A stretch of 64,000 nucleotides of DNA from Candidatus Omnitrophota bacterium. Its GTDB lineage: Bacteria > Omnitrophota > Gorgyraeia > 2-02-FULL-51-18. How positions within the stretch are numbered: position 1 is the stretch's first letter; each line of letters starts with the position of its first letter. The notes under the pieces were generated by a model. It did not search any database, was not told the origin of the DNA, and worked only from the letters and a program-made list of their open reading frames with translations. The stretch lies in the NCBI GenBank assembly GCA_022072175.1, contig JAJVIE010000003.1, positions 368,598 through 432,597 of the forward strand, written 5' to 3'. A program made the translations under genes and the position numbers. Shown one piece after another: positions 29,435-36,980 of this stretch.

Positions 29435-29462
29435 ACGCCGCGCCGTAACTCCGGCGCGGTGT
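29435..29462 (+). terminator. GC-rich hairpin after asd, terminator-like
   Basis: An 11-bp stem (29435-29445 with 29452-29462, one G-T pair) with loop TAACTC follows the asd stop. The T-run is weak (GTTCTG), so termination is likely but not strong. Confidence 0.5.
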
Positions 29463-29481
29463 TCTGCCTCCTCCGCGCCAC

Positions 29482-31068
29482 ATGAACTGGTTCGGGCTCT
29501 CCGGACTGTTGACCGGCTTGTCCTGCACCGCCATGGGTCTGTGGGTCTATCGTAAGAATCCCCACAAACCGCTGAATCGCATCTGGTCGATCTTTTGTGT
29601 CTCTGTGGCCGTGTGGGGTTACGGTGTCGTGGCGATCAGTTGTGCCCAGGAGCGAGAGACGGCCCACCTCTACTGGAAACTCGCTTATACCGGGGTGTTT
29701 TTCATCGCCTCGCTTTTTTATCATTTTGTCGTGATCTTTCTGGGTCTCGACCGTCGAGCAACGGTCCGTTGGGGTTATGGGATCAGCGTATTTTTCGTAC
29801 TGATCAACGCGTCGGATCTGATCCTGCCTGATGTGCACAAGCTGTTCGATGGATTCTGGTACGCCAATCCGACAGGACCTCTTTTTCCGGCTTTCGCGCT
29901 ACATTTTTTTGGACTGGTCACGGTGAGTCATATCGAACTGTGGCGCTACATGAGAAACAGTCGCGACCCGCATCGCGTAAGGCAGGTGAAGTGGTTCTTC
30001 GTAGCGACAGCGCTCGGGTTCACCGGCGGCAGCATGTGCTACCTGCCTACCATGGGAATTCCGGTCAGACCGTACGGTAATTTCGCCGTCCCTCTATATC
30101 CGGTCATCATGGGTTACGCGATCGTTAAGTACCAGTTGATGGATATCCAGGTGGCGATCCGCCGGACCGCTTACTACACGCTGTCCGTGGCGGTGCTGTC
30201 GGCTGCGTATGCATTGATCGTGATCGCGGTCTATAGGGCCCTGGTACCGGAGGGATCGAGGGTGTTCGTCAGTATCGCCTCAGCTATTCTAGTAGGGTTC
30301 GTCATCATGCCCACCGAGAGGTGGTTGCGAGGCGCTTTGGACCGACTCTTCTTCAAAGGAACGATCACCGAGATCTCAGAGCTCAATCAAAAGTTGGAGA
30401 CGGAGTTGGAGAGGAGGGAGCGGCTCAAGAGCGTAGGCATCCTGGCAGCGGGGATGGCGCACGAGATCAAGAATCCGCTGACGGTCATCCAGACCTTCGC
30501 GGAGCATCTGCCCAGCAAGTACGGAGACGCGGATTTCAGGGACAAGTTCCATCGGCTCGTAACGGCGGAGGTCGGCCGGATGCGGCGAATCGTCGAAGAC
30601 CTCCTGGCCTACTCCAAGCCCAAGGACCCGGTGCTACGCCCGTGTGATGTGGATGCCGTCCTCAGGGATATCTTGACCCTGGTCGATGCGCAGGCGGTGC
30701 GTCAGAACATCCGTGTTGAACAGCGGCTATCACCCGCACGCGCTCTGGTCGATGCCGATCAGATCAAGCAGGCCGCGCTCAACATCCTCGTGAACGCCAT
30801 CGAGGCGATGCCTCAGGGTGGCGCGCTGGAGGTGCGGTCATCGGTCCTTGAGGATTGGGTCGTGATCGAGATCAAGGACAGCGGGTGCGGTATTTCCAAG
30901 GAGAGCCTCGCGCATATCTTCGACCCCTTCTATACGAACAAGGACAGCGGGACCGGACTGGGTCTTGCGATCACACACACCATCATCGAGCGCAATGGCG
31001 GTAGCATCGCCGTCTCCAGCCGAGCCGGCGAGGGGACGAGGTTCGAGTTGAGACTGCCGCTGTGCTGA
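29482..31068 (+). CDS. 7TM-sensor histidine kinase
   Basis: A 528-residue membrane kinase. About seven hydrophobic segments fill residues 1-290 and resemble the N-terminal 7TM histidine-kinase sensor domain. A coiled linker leads to HisKA with phospho-acceptor H327 in AAGMAHEIKNPLTVI. HATPase boxes follow: NILVNAIEAMPQGG, IKDSGCGISKE, HIFDPFYTNKDSGTGLGLAI. No receiver gene is attached; its partner may be one of the receivers at 36.2-36.9 or 41.5 kb. It shares its plan with three more kinases in the next 12 kb. The start has no clear ribosome site, and the last seven bases overlap truA. Confidence 0.9.
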   Translation: MNWFGLSGLLTGLSCTAMGLWVYRKNPHKPLNRIWSIFCVSVAVWGYGVVAISCAQERETAHLYWKLAYTGVFFIASLFYHFVVIFLGLDRRATVRWGYGISVFFVLINASDLILPDVHKLFDGFWYANPTGPLFPAFALHFFGLVTVSHIELWRYMRNSRDPHRVRQVKWFFVATALGFTGGSMCYLPTMGIPVRPYGNFAVPLYPVIMGYAIVKYQLMDIQVAIRRTAYYTLSVAVLSAAYALIVIAVYRALVPEGSRVFVSIASAILVGFVIMPTERWLRGALDRLFFKGTITEISELNQKLETELERRERLKSVGILAAGMAHEIKNPLTVIQTFAEHLPSKYGDADFRDKFHRLVTAEVGRMRRIVEDLLAYSKPKDPVLRPCDVDAVLRDILTLVDAQAVRQNIRVEQRLSPARALVDADQIKQAALNILVNAIEAMPQGGALEVRSSVLEDWVVIEIKDSGCGISKESLAHIFDPFYTNKDSGTGLGLAITHTIIERNGGSIAVSSRAGEGTRFELRLPLC

Positions 31069-31796
31069 CCTACAAGATGCTCGTCGCGTACGCGGGTACC
31101 CGATACGAGGGCTGGCAGAGCCAGCGTAAGGGCAATACCGTCCAGGAGCATATCGAGCGAGCTCTGGCCCGCCTGGCCGGAGCCAAGGTCAATGTGCTTG
31201 GCAGTTCGCGGACGGACAGCGGTGTGCATGCCGAGGGGCTTGTCGCGCATTTCAAGGCGGATATCGACATGGCTCCCGCTCGACTCCGACAGGCGCTCAA
31301 CCACCTCCTGCCTCCTGACATCCAGGTCCGGGCGATCCGCATCGCTCCGGAGGGCTTTCATGCCCGCTATGGCGCCCGCTCCAAGGTCTACCGGTACCAG
31401 ATCTGGACCGGACGGGAGCGGCCGCTCTTCGAGGCCCCGTACTGGCTCTGGTACCACGGCCAACTGGATATCCCCGCGATGCGTCAGGCGGCCCGACGCC
31501 TGGTGGGGAAGCATGACTTCGCGGCTTTTAAGGACTCCGGTGACGAGAAGAAGATCACCGTCCGTACCGTGAAAGCCCTCCGTATCCGTAAAGAGGCACA
31601 AAAAGTCATCATCCGCATCGAGGCGGATGGCTTCCTGACCCACATGGTCCGCATCATCGTGGGCACTCTCATCGATGTCGGGCGCGGGCGTAAGGCGCCT
31701 GCCGATATCGATCGCATCCTGCTCTCCAAAGACCGCCGCCAGGCGGGGCCGACGTCCAAGGCGCTCGGGCTTTTTCTCGAGAAGGTCCGCTACTAA
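31062..31796 (+). CDS. truA: tRNA pseudouridine synthase A
   Basis: TruA (244 residues) converts uridines 38-40 of tRNA anticodon arms. Signatures: YAGTRYEGWQSQ, the catalytic aspartate D52 in SSRTDSGVHA, RQALNHLLPPDIQV, FHARYGARSKVYRYQIWTG and FLTHMVRIIVGTLIDVGRGR. The start is GTG 31062, overlapping the kinase stop. It is the last gene before the AT-rich stretch. Confidence 0.95.
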   Translation: MLTYKMLVAYAGTRYEGWQSQRKGNTVQEHIERALARLAGAKVNVLGSSRTDSGVHAEGLVAHFKADIDMAPARLRQALNHLLPPDIQVRAIRIAPEGFHARYGARSKVYRYQIWTGRERPLFEAPYWLWYHGQLDIPAMRQAARRLVGKHDFAAFKDSGDEKKITVRTVKALRIRKEAQKVIIRIEADGFLTHMVRIIVGTLIDVGRGRKAPADIDRILLSKDRRQAGPTSKALGLFLEKVRY

Positions 31797-32043
31797 AAAT
31801 TTCTCCCCCGTGGTCCGGCCGTCAAAATCTACTACATATGGTGGGATTTTATACTCTTTTATACTCTTAGCTACTAGGAGTAACTATTGATAATAATTGA
31901 TAAAAATATATTGACAAACAATAGGAGACCGGATAAACTCACTGCTATTGTCGGAAAGTAGCGTTCTTTCCATAACAGCTCGCGTGCCCCGCGCGCCGCA
32001 CTATCGCACTAACACGGGGACCGCTCTCACAAGGGAGGGCACG
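31797..32043. other. AT-rich control region before the HTH gene
   Basis: These 247 bases hold no gene. Seen here: a tandem pair of TTTTATACTC (31847-31856, 31857-31866), a small palindrome TACTAGGAGTA near 31873, two TTGATAA words and the promoter at 31911. The AT-richness starts right after truA. Confidence 0.7.
31911..31939 (+). promoter_or_regulatory. Promoter for the HTH gene
   Basis: Perfect -35 TTGACA (31911-31916), 17-base spacer, TAAACT (31934-31939). It gives a leader of about 100 bases before the GTG. Confidence 0.65.
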
Positions 32044-32256
32044 GTGAACGACGGCGACAACGTCTTTACCGTCCAGGAGCTCGCTGCGTACCTGCGGATG
32101 AAGCCGCTGACGATCTACAAGCACGCTTCGTCCGGACGTATACCGGGCTTTAAGGTCGGTTCGCACTGGCGTTTCAAGAAGAAGACGATCGACACGTGGA
32201 TCAATCAGCAAGAAACGACTAACAACAACAACCAAAAAACTTTAATTAACGCATAG
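32044..32256 (+). CDS. Excisionase-type helix-turn-helix DNA-binding protein
   Basis: A 70-residue protein, mostly a single MerR-like/HTH_17 domain: FTVQELAAYLRMKPLTIYKHASSGRIPGFKVGSHWRFKK (about residues 8-46). Such excisionase-family domains occur as phage or island directionality factors and as small regulators. The Asn/Gln tail (NNNNQ) is unconserved. GTG 32044 lies behind GGGAGGG (32033-32039); an upstream in-frame ATG would add unrelated sequence that includes the promoter. It sits immediately before the AT-rich islet, but no integrase accompanies it. Confidence 0.8.
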   Translation: MNDGDNVFTVQELAAYLRMKPLTIYKHASSGRIPGFKVGSHWRFKKKTIDTWINQQETTNNNNQKTLINA

Positions 32257-32291
32257 CCCAAGCCCGGAGACAGGCTTGGGTTTTTTGTTTT
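32257..32291 (+). terminator. Strong rho-independent terminator
   Basis: A perfect 8-bp stem, CCCAAGCC (32257-32264) with GGCTTGGG (32273-32280), followed by TTTTTTGTTT. It isolates the HTH gene from the ketoacyl synthase gene 29 bases on. Confidence 0.92.
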
Positions 32292-32308
32292 AATTGGTGA
32301 TAAATTTA

Positions 32309-33553
32309 ATGCATAAAAAACGCGTTGTAGTTACTGGTATGGGCCTTGTGAGCCCTCTTGGCAACAATTTGGATGATTTTTGGAGTAACATCTCTCAGGG
32401 TGTCAGCGGCATTCGACCCATTACACATTTTGATAGTACACAGTTTCCAACGAAATTAGCAGGGGAGGTAGTAGACTACACACCCTCCCACTTTATCGAT
32501 TTAAAAAAATCTAGGCGTATGGATCGATATGTGCAATTTGCTCTACACGCGGCTATACAAGCATTTTCTGATGCAAAACTAACCCTAGGCACTTTCGACC
32601 CTTATCGTGCACATATCTACATTGGAACAGCGACCGCGGGGCAGGGCTGGGTTTTTGACCAATATGAAACCTTTAGAGAAAAAGGATACAGAAAGTTAAA
32701 CCCATTTACTGCAGCATCGACGTTTCCAAATGCAGTATCCTCAAATATTGCTATTGAGTTCGGCATTAAGGGACGCTGCGACACCATATCCTCGGGTTGC
32801 GCATCGAGTTTGAACAGTGTTGGGTATGGATATGATGCAATCCAGGCCGACAGAGCTGACCTCGTGTTTGTTGGGGGTTCGGAAGCGTTGCTGTATGCAC
32901 CAATATTTGGTAGCTATTCTATCGCTCGCGTTTTATCCACACGATTTGATGAGCCAGCGCGTACACCAAGGCCATTTGATAGAGATCGAGATGGAACTAT
33001 ATTAAGCGAGGGCGCAGGAATATTGATTCTTGAGAGCCTTGACCATGCCTTGTCACGAGGCGCAACTATACACGCCGAGGTTTTGGGTGCTGGTTTCACA
33101 AGTGACGCATTCCATATGATTGCTCATGAGCCGTCCGGCATCGAAATGGCAGTGGCTATGAATATGGCGCTGCAATCCGCTAATGTACGTAGCACCGATA
33201 TAGATTATGTACATCTGCATGGTATGGGCGATCAATCTATAGACAGAATTGAAGTTCTTGCTGCCAAGAAGATATTTGGTGATCATGCACAAAACATGAG
33301 TTTCAGTGCGATTAAATCTATGATCGGACATTTACAGGGTGCGTCTGGCGCGGTAGAGCTAATCGCTACAATCCTTGCAATCAGAAATCAGCTCGTACCA
33401 CCGACAATTAATCTTGATAACCCAGATGTGGACTTAGATTTAAATTTTACCGCAAAAATTGCAGAGCACAAACTTATCCAGAAAGCCATGGTTAACACAT
33501 TAGGCTTTGGCGGAAAAAACGCATCGGTGATAATTGGTGAGTATGATGTTTAG
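32309..33553 (+). CDS. Beta-ketoacyl-ACP synthase (FabF-like), AT-rich islet
   Basis: A 414-residue KAS I/II-type condensing enzyme. The catalytic set is complete: C164 (ISSGCASSL), H304 (HLHGMGD), K336 and H341 (KSMIGHLQGASGAVE). This spacing is nearly that of E. coli FabF. The residues around the Cys and first His differ from housekeeping FabF, which has TACATG and HGTST there. A specialised acyl or polyketide substrate is therefore likely. Base use is foreign: about 40% G+C in a line counted at 32701-32760, with many AT-ending codons. ATG 32309 has only a weak ribosome site; TTG 32294 and GTG 32297 are alternatives. The last 11 bases overlap the methyltransferase gene. Confidence 0.88.
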   Translation: MHKKRVVVTGMGLVSPLGNNLDDFWSNISQGVSGIRPITHFDSTQFPTKLAGEVVDYTPSHFIDLKKSRRMDRYVQFALHAAIQAFSDAKLTLGTFDPYRAHIYIGTATAGQGWVFDQYETFREKGYRKLNPFTAASTFPNAVSSNIAIEFGIKGRCDTISSGCASSLNSVGYGYDAIQADRADLVFVGGSEALLYAPIFGSYSIARVLSTRFDEPARTPRPFDRDRDGTILSEGAGILILESLDHALSRGATIHAEVLGAGFTSDAFHMIAHEPSGIEMAVAMNMALQSANVRSTDIDYVHLHGMGDQSIDRIEVLAAKKIFGDHAQNMSFSAIKSMIGHLQGASGAVELIATILAIRNQLVPPTINLDNPDVDLDLNFTAKIAEHKLIQKAMVNTLGFGGKNASVIIGEYDV

Positions 33554-34073
33554 CGCTTCGCTAAACCCAGTAATTGTCGGGTCTATTCTACTCGTCCTCT
33601 TTGCGATTGAGAGAGTGTCTGTGAATATTCGATTTAAGAATGATCGCGCTGAAAGCTCTAAATCGTCCGTTCTATATGCAATTGCGGCCGCCTCATACAT
33701 CCTATGTATACTATTCTCATATACAGAATTTGTTTTTTCCTCGCAACAATTCAAGCTGGCAAACGTTCTCGTGGGGCTTCCGGCGCTTATCGCAGGTGTG
33801 TTGCTAAGAAACGCGTCAATAAAGGAGCTTGGTGATGTATGGAGCTTTCACTTAGAACCCAAGTCAACCCGTATCATACGAAGCGGTCCGTACAGTTATT
33901 TTAGCCACCCATATTACTTGGCTGTCTGCCTGGAGCTTGCGGGGTTTAGTATGATATTTAACTCAAGCGTTGCCGCAGTGATGATTATCACGATACAAAT
34001 ACCTGTGTTGTTTATCAGAATAAAGTTTGAGAGTGATTTTCTACGCGCCTGTGGTAGTGCCGCGCTACGATGA
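33543..34073 (+). CDS. ICMT/PEMT-like membrane methyltransferase
   Basis: A 176-residue protein with five or so hydrophobic segments. It carries an isoprenylcysteine-carboxylmethyltransferase-like signature: IIRSGPYSYFSHPYYLAVCLELAGF (about 115-140), then RIKFESDFLRACG near the end. Bacterial relatives methylate lipid or acyl carboxyl or other groups using S-adenosylmethionine at the membrane. The C-terminus stops sooner after the second motif than most relatives, so activity is not certain. AT-rich, like its neighbours. It overlaps the ketosynthase and shares ATGA with the kinase, so the three are translated together. ATG 33543 or 33546 may start it. Confidence 0.72.
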   Translation: MMFSASLNPVIVGSILLVLFAIERVSVNIRFKNDRAESSKSSVLYAIAAASYILCILFSYTEFVFSSQQFKLANVLVGLPALIAGVLLRNASIKELGDVWSFHLEPKSTRIIRSGPYSYFSHPYYLAVCLELAGFSMIFNSSVAAVMIITIQIPVLFIRIKFESDFLRACGSAALR

Positions 34074-36229
34074 GTATCGAACACGTTACTACAAGCGCGT
34101 GCTTTACTTCCATCACAACACTCCTTTTGGGACTGTTTATCCTTTCAAGGGATAGAACAAATACCACCTATCTGCTGTTTGCTTTGTATTCGTTCTGTAT
34201 ATCAGCATGGAGCTTTTTTTTATTTCTACATGTTTTTGCTACTAGCAGAGAATTATCCCTGCTTGCCGCACACGCGCTCCACCTGCCTGTGACGTTTATT
34301 CCAATCCTATTCATTCATTTCGTTCACACATTCTTAGGAAAGATGAACGAAAAGTTAGTAAGGAGATGGATATTCGGATCGTACATTATTGGTATTCTCT
34401 TTACTCCCCTTACGTTCACACCCCTAATAGTTGATGACGTCGTTCCTGGCAAGTATGGTCTACGCCATTTTATGGAGCCAGGGGGGTGGGTCTACACGGC
34501 GTACTTTGGATTTTTTGCCATAAATGCCACGCTTGGGTTGTACAAGCTTGGACAGGCCTTTTTTTCGTCGCGCGGACCACTGCGAAATCAACTTCGCTAT
34601 CTCTTTATAGGATCGCTGGTGGGATACGCGGGTGGCGTTGATAATTTTCTTCTCGTGTACGACATTGCGCTTTTCCCATTCTATCCGTACGGTACATACG
34701 CGGTGGGCTTGTACGTTTTCTCGACGGCATATGCAATCATTGCGCATAAACTCCTTGATGTCGAATTTATCGTACGTAGAACGGCAATTTTTGCAGGTCT
34801 GTTTGCGTTTGTTTATGGAATATTTTCTATCGTCACTTTTTTTGGGCAAGAATTCTTTAAAGACACTCTTGGATGGAATCAGTGGTTGGCCATGGTTCCG
34901 ACTGTACTAATTGTCATTCTTGCAGTGAGACCACTCGAAAATATTCTTGCCACGGCTACGGAGAGGTTCCTCTTTCAAAAGAAGTATGACTATCGCCAAT
35001 TATTGAAGAAATTTGCAACCAGCGTGCTAACAACAATTGACTTATCTAGACTACTCAAAGAAACAATTGAGGGCATCGTGACCATAATGAAGCTAGAGTC
35101 TGCGGCGATTTTGCTAATTGATAGAGATGCGAGGCTCCTTCGTCTTGCCTGTGCATCTGGTGTCGATCCGCACGTCAGGTTTGAGGTGGAATCATTCGAC
35201 CTACTTTACAATTTTCTAGTTGCAAATGATCAACCTATCAAACGAGAAGCGGTAATGAGGAAGGGGTTTAATGCGGGTATCGACAATTTAATGCATCAGT
35301 TTAAGTCTGAATTATGTATCCCTATCTGCCACAACAGCAAGGCTCTTGGGCTTCTTCTACTTGGTGCAAAAAAATCAGGCGATGACTTCAGGCCGGAAGA
35401 TCTGGATGTGCTTATGACTCTTGCAAAGACAGAGGCTATAGCAATTACAAACGCGAGGTTATTTGACGATCTATCTAAAATTCAGGCTGAAGCTGCGCAG
35501 AAAGAAAAAATGGCCGTCATCGGCACCCTGGCCGCCGGAATCAATCACGAGATCTGCAATCCGCTCGGTATCGTGCGCGGTCAGTGCGAGATGTTCTTGT
35601 TGAACATGCGTGACGGATTTTATGAGAACAAGTCCCGGGAGGACCTGGTCAAGCTCTGCGGGGACATCATGAACAAAGTCATCCGCGAGACTGACCGCGC
35701 GACAGCGATCACCAAGAAGCTCTCCGGATTCGCCAAGCCCTCCAAGAACAACGATATGGAGGAGGTGTTGATCGAGCGGGAGGTCCAGGAGGTGCTTGGC
35801 CTGCTCGGTCAAGACCTCAAGCTCAACAACATCGATATACAGACCGATATCCCGGCCAACTTTCCGGTCTTCCTTGCGGACCGCAAGCAGATCGAGGAGG
35901 TTCTCTTCAACATCATCCGCAACGGTGCGCAGGCGATCGACAAGAAGCAGGGCAAGATCCTCGTCTCGGGCTTTGCTCAGAACGGATCCGCCATCATCCG
36001 TATCGCTGACAACGGCAGTGGCATCCCCAAGGAGAGCCTGGAGAAGATCTTCCACCCCTTTTACACGACCAAGGCACCCGGCAAGGGCACGGGGCTGGGG
36101 CTCTTCATCGTCAAGCAGATCGTCGAGCGCAACAGAGGCACGATCGCAGTCGAGAGCGAGGTGGGGATCGGTACCACGTTCACGCTCAAGTTCCCGACGG
36201 CGGTCAAGGCGATCACGGCGGCCGCCTGA
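34070..36229 (+). CDS. 7TM-GAF histidine kinase, compositional chimera
   Basis: A 719-residue membrane kinase. A 7TM sensor region occupies about 1-270, a GAF domain about 320-465, HisKA has phospho-acceptor H493 in AAGINHEICNPLG, and HATPase boxes follow (NIIRNGAQAI, DNGSGIPKE, FHPFYTTKAPGKGTGLGL). Codons up to about residue 480 are AT-rich like the two genes before. From about 35515 on, at EKMAVIGTLAAG just before the H-box, the gene switches abruptly to GC-rich host style. The reading frame is intact throughout. Two receivers and an HD-GYP gene follow with overlapping starts, so the output side is resident and the sensor side looks imported. Confidence 0.92.
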   Translation: MSIEHVTTSACFTSITTLLLGLFILSRDRTNTTYLLFALYSFCISAWSFFLFLHVFATSRELSLLAAHALHLPVTFIPILFIHFVHTFLGKMNEKLVRRWIFGSYIIGILFTPLTFTPLIVDDVVPGKYGLRHFMEPGGWVYTAYFGFFAINATLGLYKLGQAFFSSRGPLRNQLRYLFIGSLVGYAGGVDNFLLVYDIALFPFYPYGTYAVGLYVFSTAYAIIAHKLLDVEFIVRRTAIFAGLFAFVYGIFSIVTFFGQEFFKDTLGWNQWLAMVPTVLIVILAVRPLENILATATERFLFQKKYDYRQLLKKFATSVLTTIDLSRLLKETIEGIVTIMKLESAAILLIDRDARLLRLACASGVDPHVRFEVESFDLLYNFLVANDQPIKREAVMRKGFNAGIDNLMHQFKSELCIPICHNSKALGLLLLGAKKSGDDFRPEDLDVLMTLAKTEAIAITNARLFDDLSKIQAEAAQKEKMAVIGTLAAGINHEICNPLGIVRGQCEMFLLNMRDGFYENKSREDLVKLCGDIMNKVIRETDRATAITKKLSGFAKPSKNNDMEEVLIEREVQEVLGLLGQDLKLNNIDIQTDIPANFPVFLADRKQIEEVLFNIIRNGAQAIDKKQGKILVSGFAQNGSAIIRIADNGSGIPKESLEKIFHPFYTTKAPGKGTGLGLFIVKQIVERNRGTIAVESEVGIGTTFTLKFPTAVKAITAAA

Positions 36230-36594
36230 TGCCCAAGCTCGTAACGATCGACGATGAAACGGAGTTCACGAACCTGATCGAGGGTTACTTCACCCCCAGA
36301 GGATTCGAGGTCTTCTCGGCCAATGAGGGCACAGGCGGTCTTGAGTTGATCCGGAGGGAGCGACCGGAGATCTGTCTCATCGATCTCAAGATGCCCGGCA
36401 TCCATGGTGATGAGGTCCTGAGGCAAGCGCTGGAGTTCGACCCCTCGATCAAATGCATCATGATCACGGCATCCGAGGGCGGAGGCAAGACGAGGGACAA
36501 GTTGCTGCAAATGGGTGCTTACAAGTGCTTCGACAAACCGATCTCGTCGTTGAAAGACCTCGAGAAAGCGATCCAAGAGGCGGTGCTCTTATGA
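36229..36594 (+). CDS. Single-domain response regulator receiver
   Basis: A 121-residue receiver with acidic pair DDE at 8-10, phospho-acceptor D52 (LIDLKMPG), an ITAS switch threonine and the KP lysine pair (CFDKPI). It has no output domain, so it acts as a phosphorelay intermediate or by protein contact. ATG overlaps the kinase stop. It is probably phosphorylated by the kinase at 34070. Confidence 0.93.
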   Translation: MPKLVTIDDETEFTNLIEGYFTPRGFEVFSANEGTGGLELIRRERPEICLIDLKMPGIHGDEVLRQALEFDPSIKCIMITASEGGGKTRDKLLQMGAYKCFDKPISSLKDLEKAIQEAVLL

Positions 36595-36980
36595 AAGACA
36601 AGCCCAAGCTGATGGTCGTGGACAACGAGATCGACATCTGCAACTTCGTCAAGTCGTTCTTCGAGCTCAGGGGATTTAAGGTCGCTACGGCGCTCAACGG
36701 GGACGAGGCCGTGGCTAAGCTCCTCGAAGAGAAGCCCGACATCGTCATGCTCGATGTCAAGATGAGGCGAGAGCAGGAAGGGTTGGAGTACCTGCCTGTG
36801 ATCAAGGAGAAGCTCCCGGCGGTGAAGGTCATCATGGTCACGGGTGTTGAGGACCATGACGCGGTGGAGATGGCGACCAAGCTGGGTGCGGACGACTACA
36901 TCACCAAGCCCCTCATCCTCGAGTATCTTGAGACCAATGTTCTTGCCAAGATCAAACAGCTCAGGGAGGTGGCCGCTTGA
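36591..36980 (+). CDS. Second single-domain response regulator receiver
   Basis: A 129-residue receiver: VVDNE with the first acidic residue at 11, phospho-acceptor D55 (VMLDVKMRREQ), VTGV switch and YITKPL lysine. The residue after the first Asp is Asn instead of the usual Asp or Glu, which may weaken magnesium binding. A short MRREQEG insertion replaces the common MPG after the acceptor. It overlaps both neighbours, making a kinase-receiver-receiver-HD-GYP chain. Confidence 0.92.
   Translation: MKDKPKLMVVDNEIDICNFVKSFFELRGFKVATALNGDEAVAKLLEEKPDIVMLDVKMRREQEGLEYLPVIKEKLPAVKVIMVTGVEDHDAVEMATKLGADDYITKPLILEYLETNVLAKIKQLREVAA

Noticed and set aside
34460-34849. 129-residue minus-strand frame inside the AT-rich kinase sensor region
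   Set aside because: It lies wholly within the coding frame of the kinase, lacks a ribosome site and recognisable motifs, and is explained as a shadow frame.
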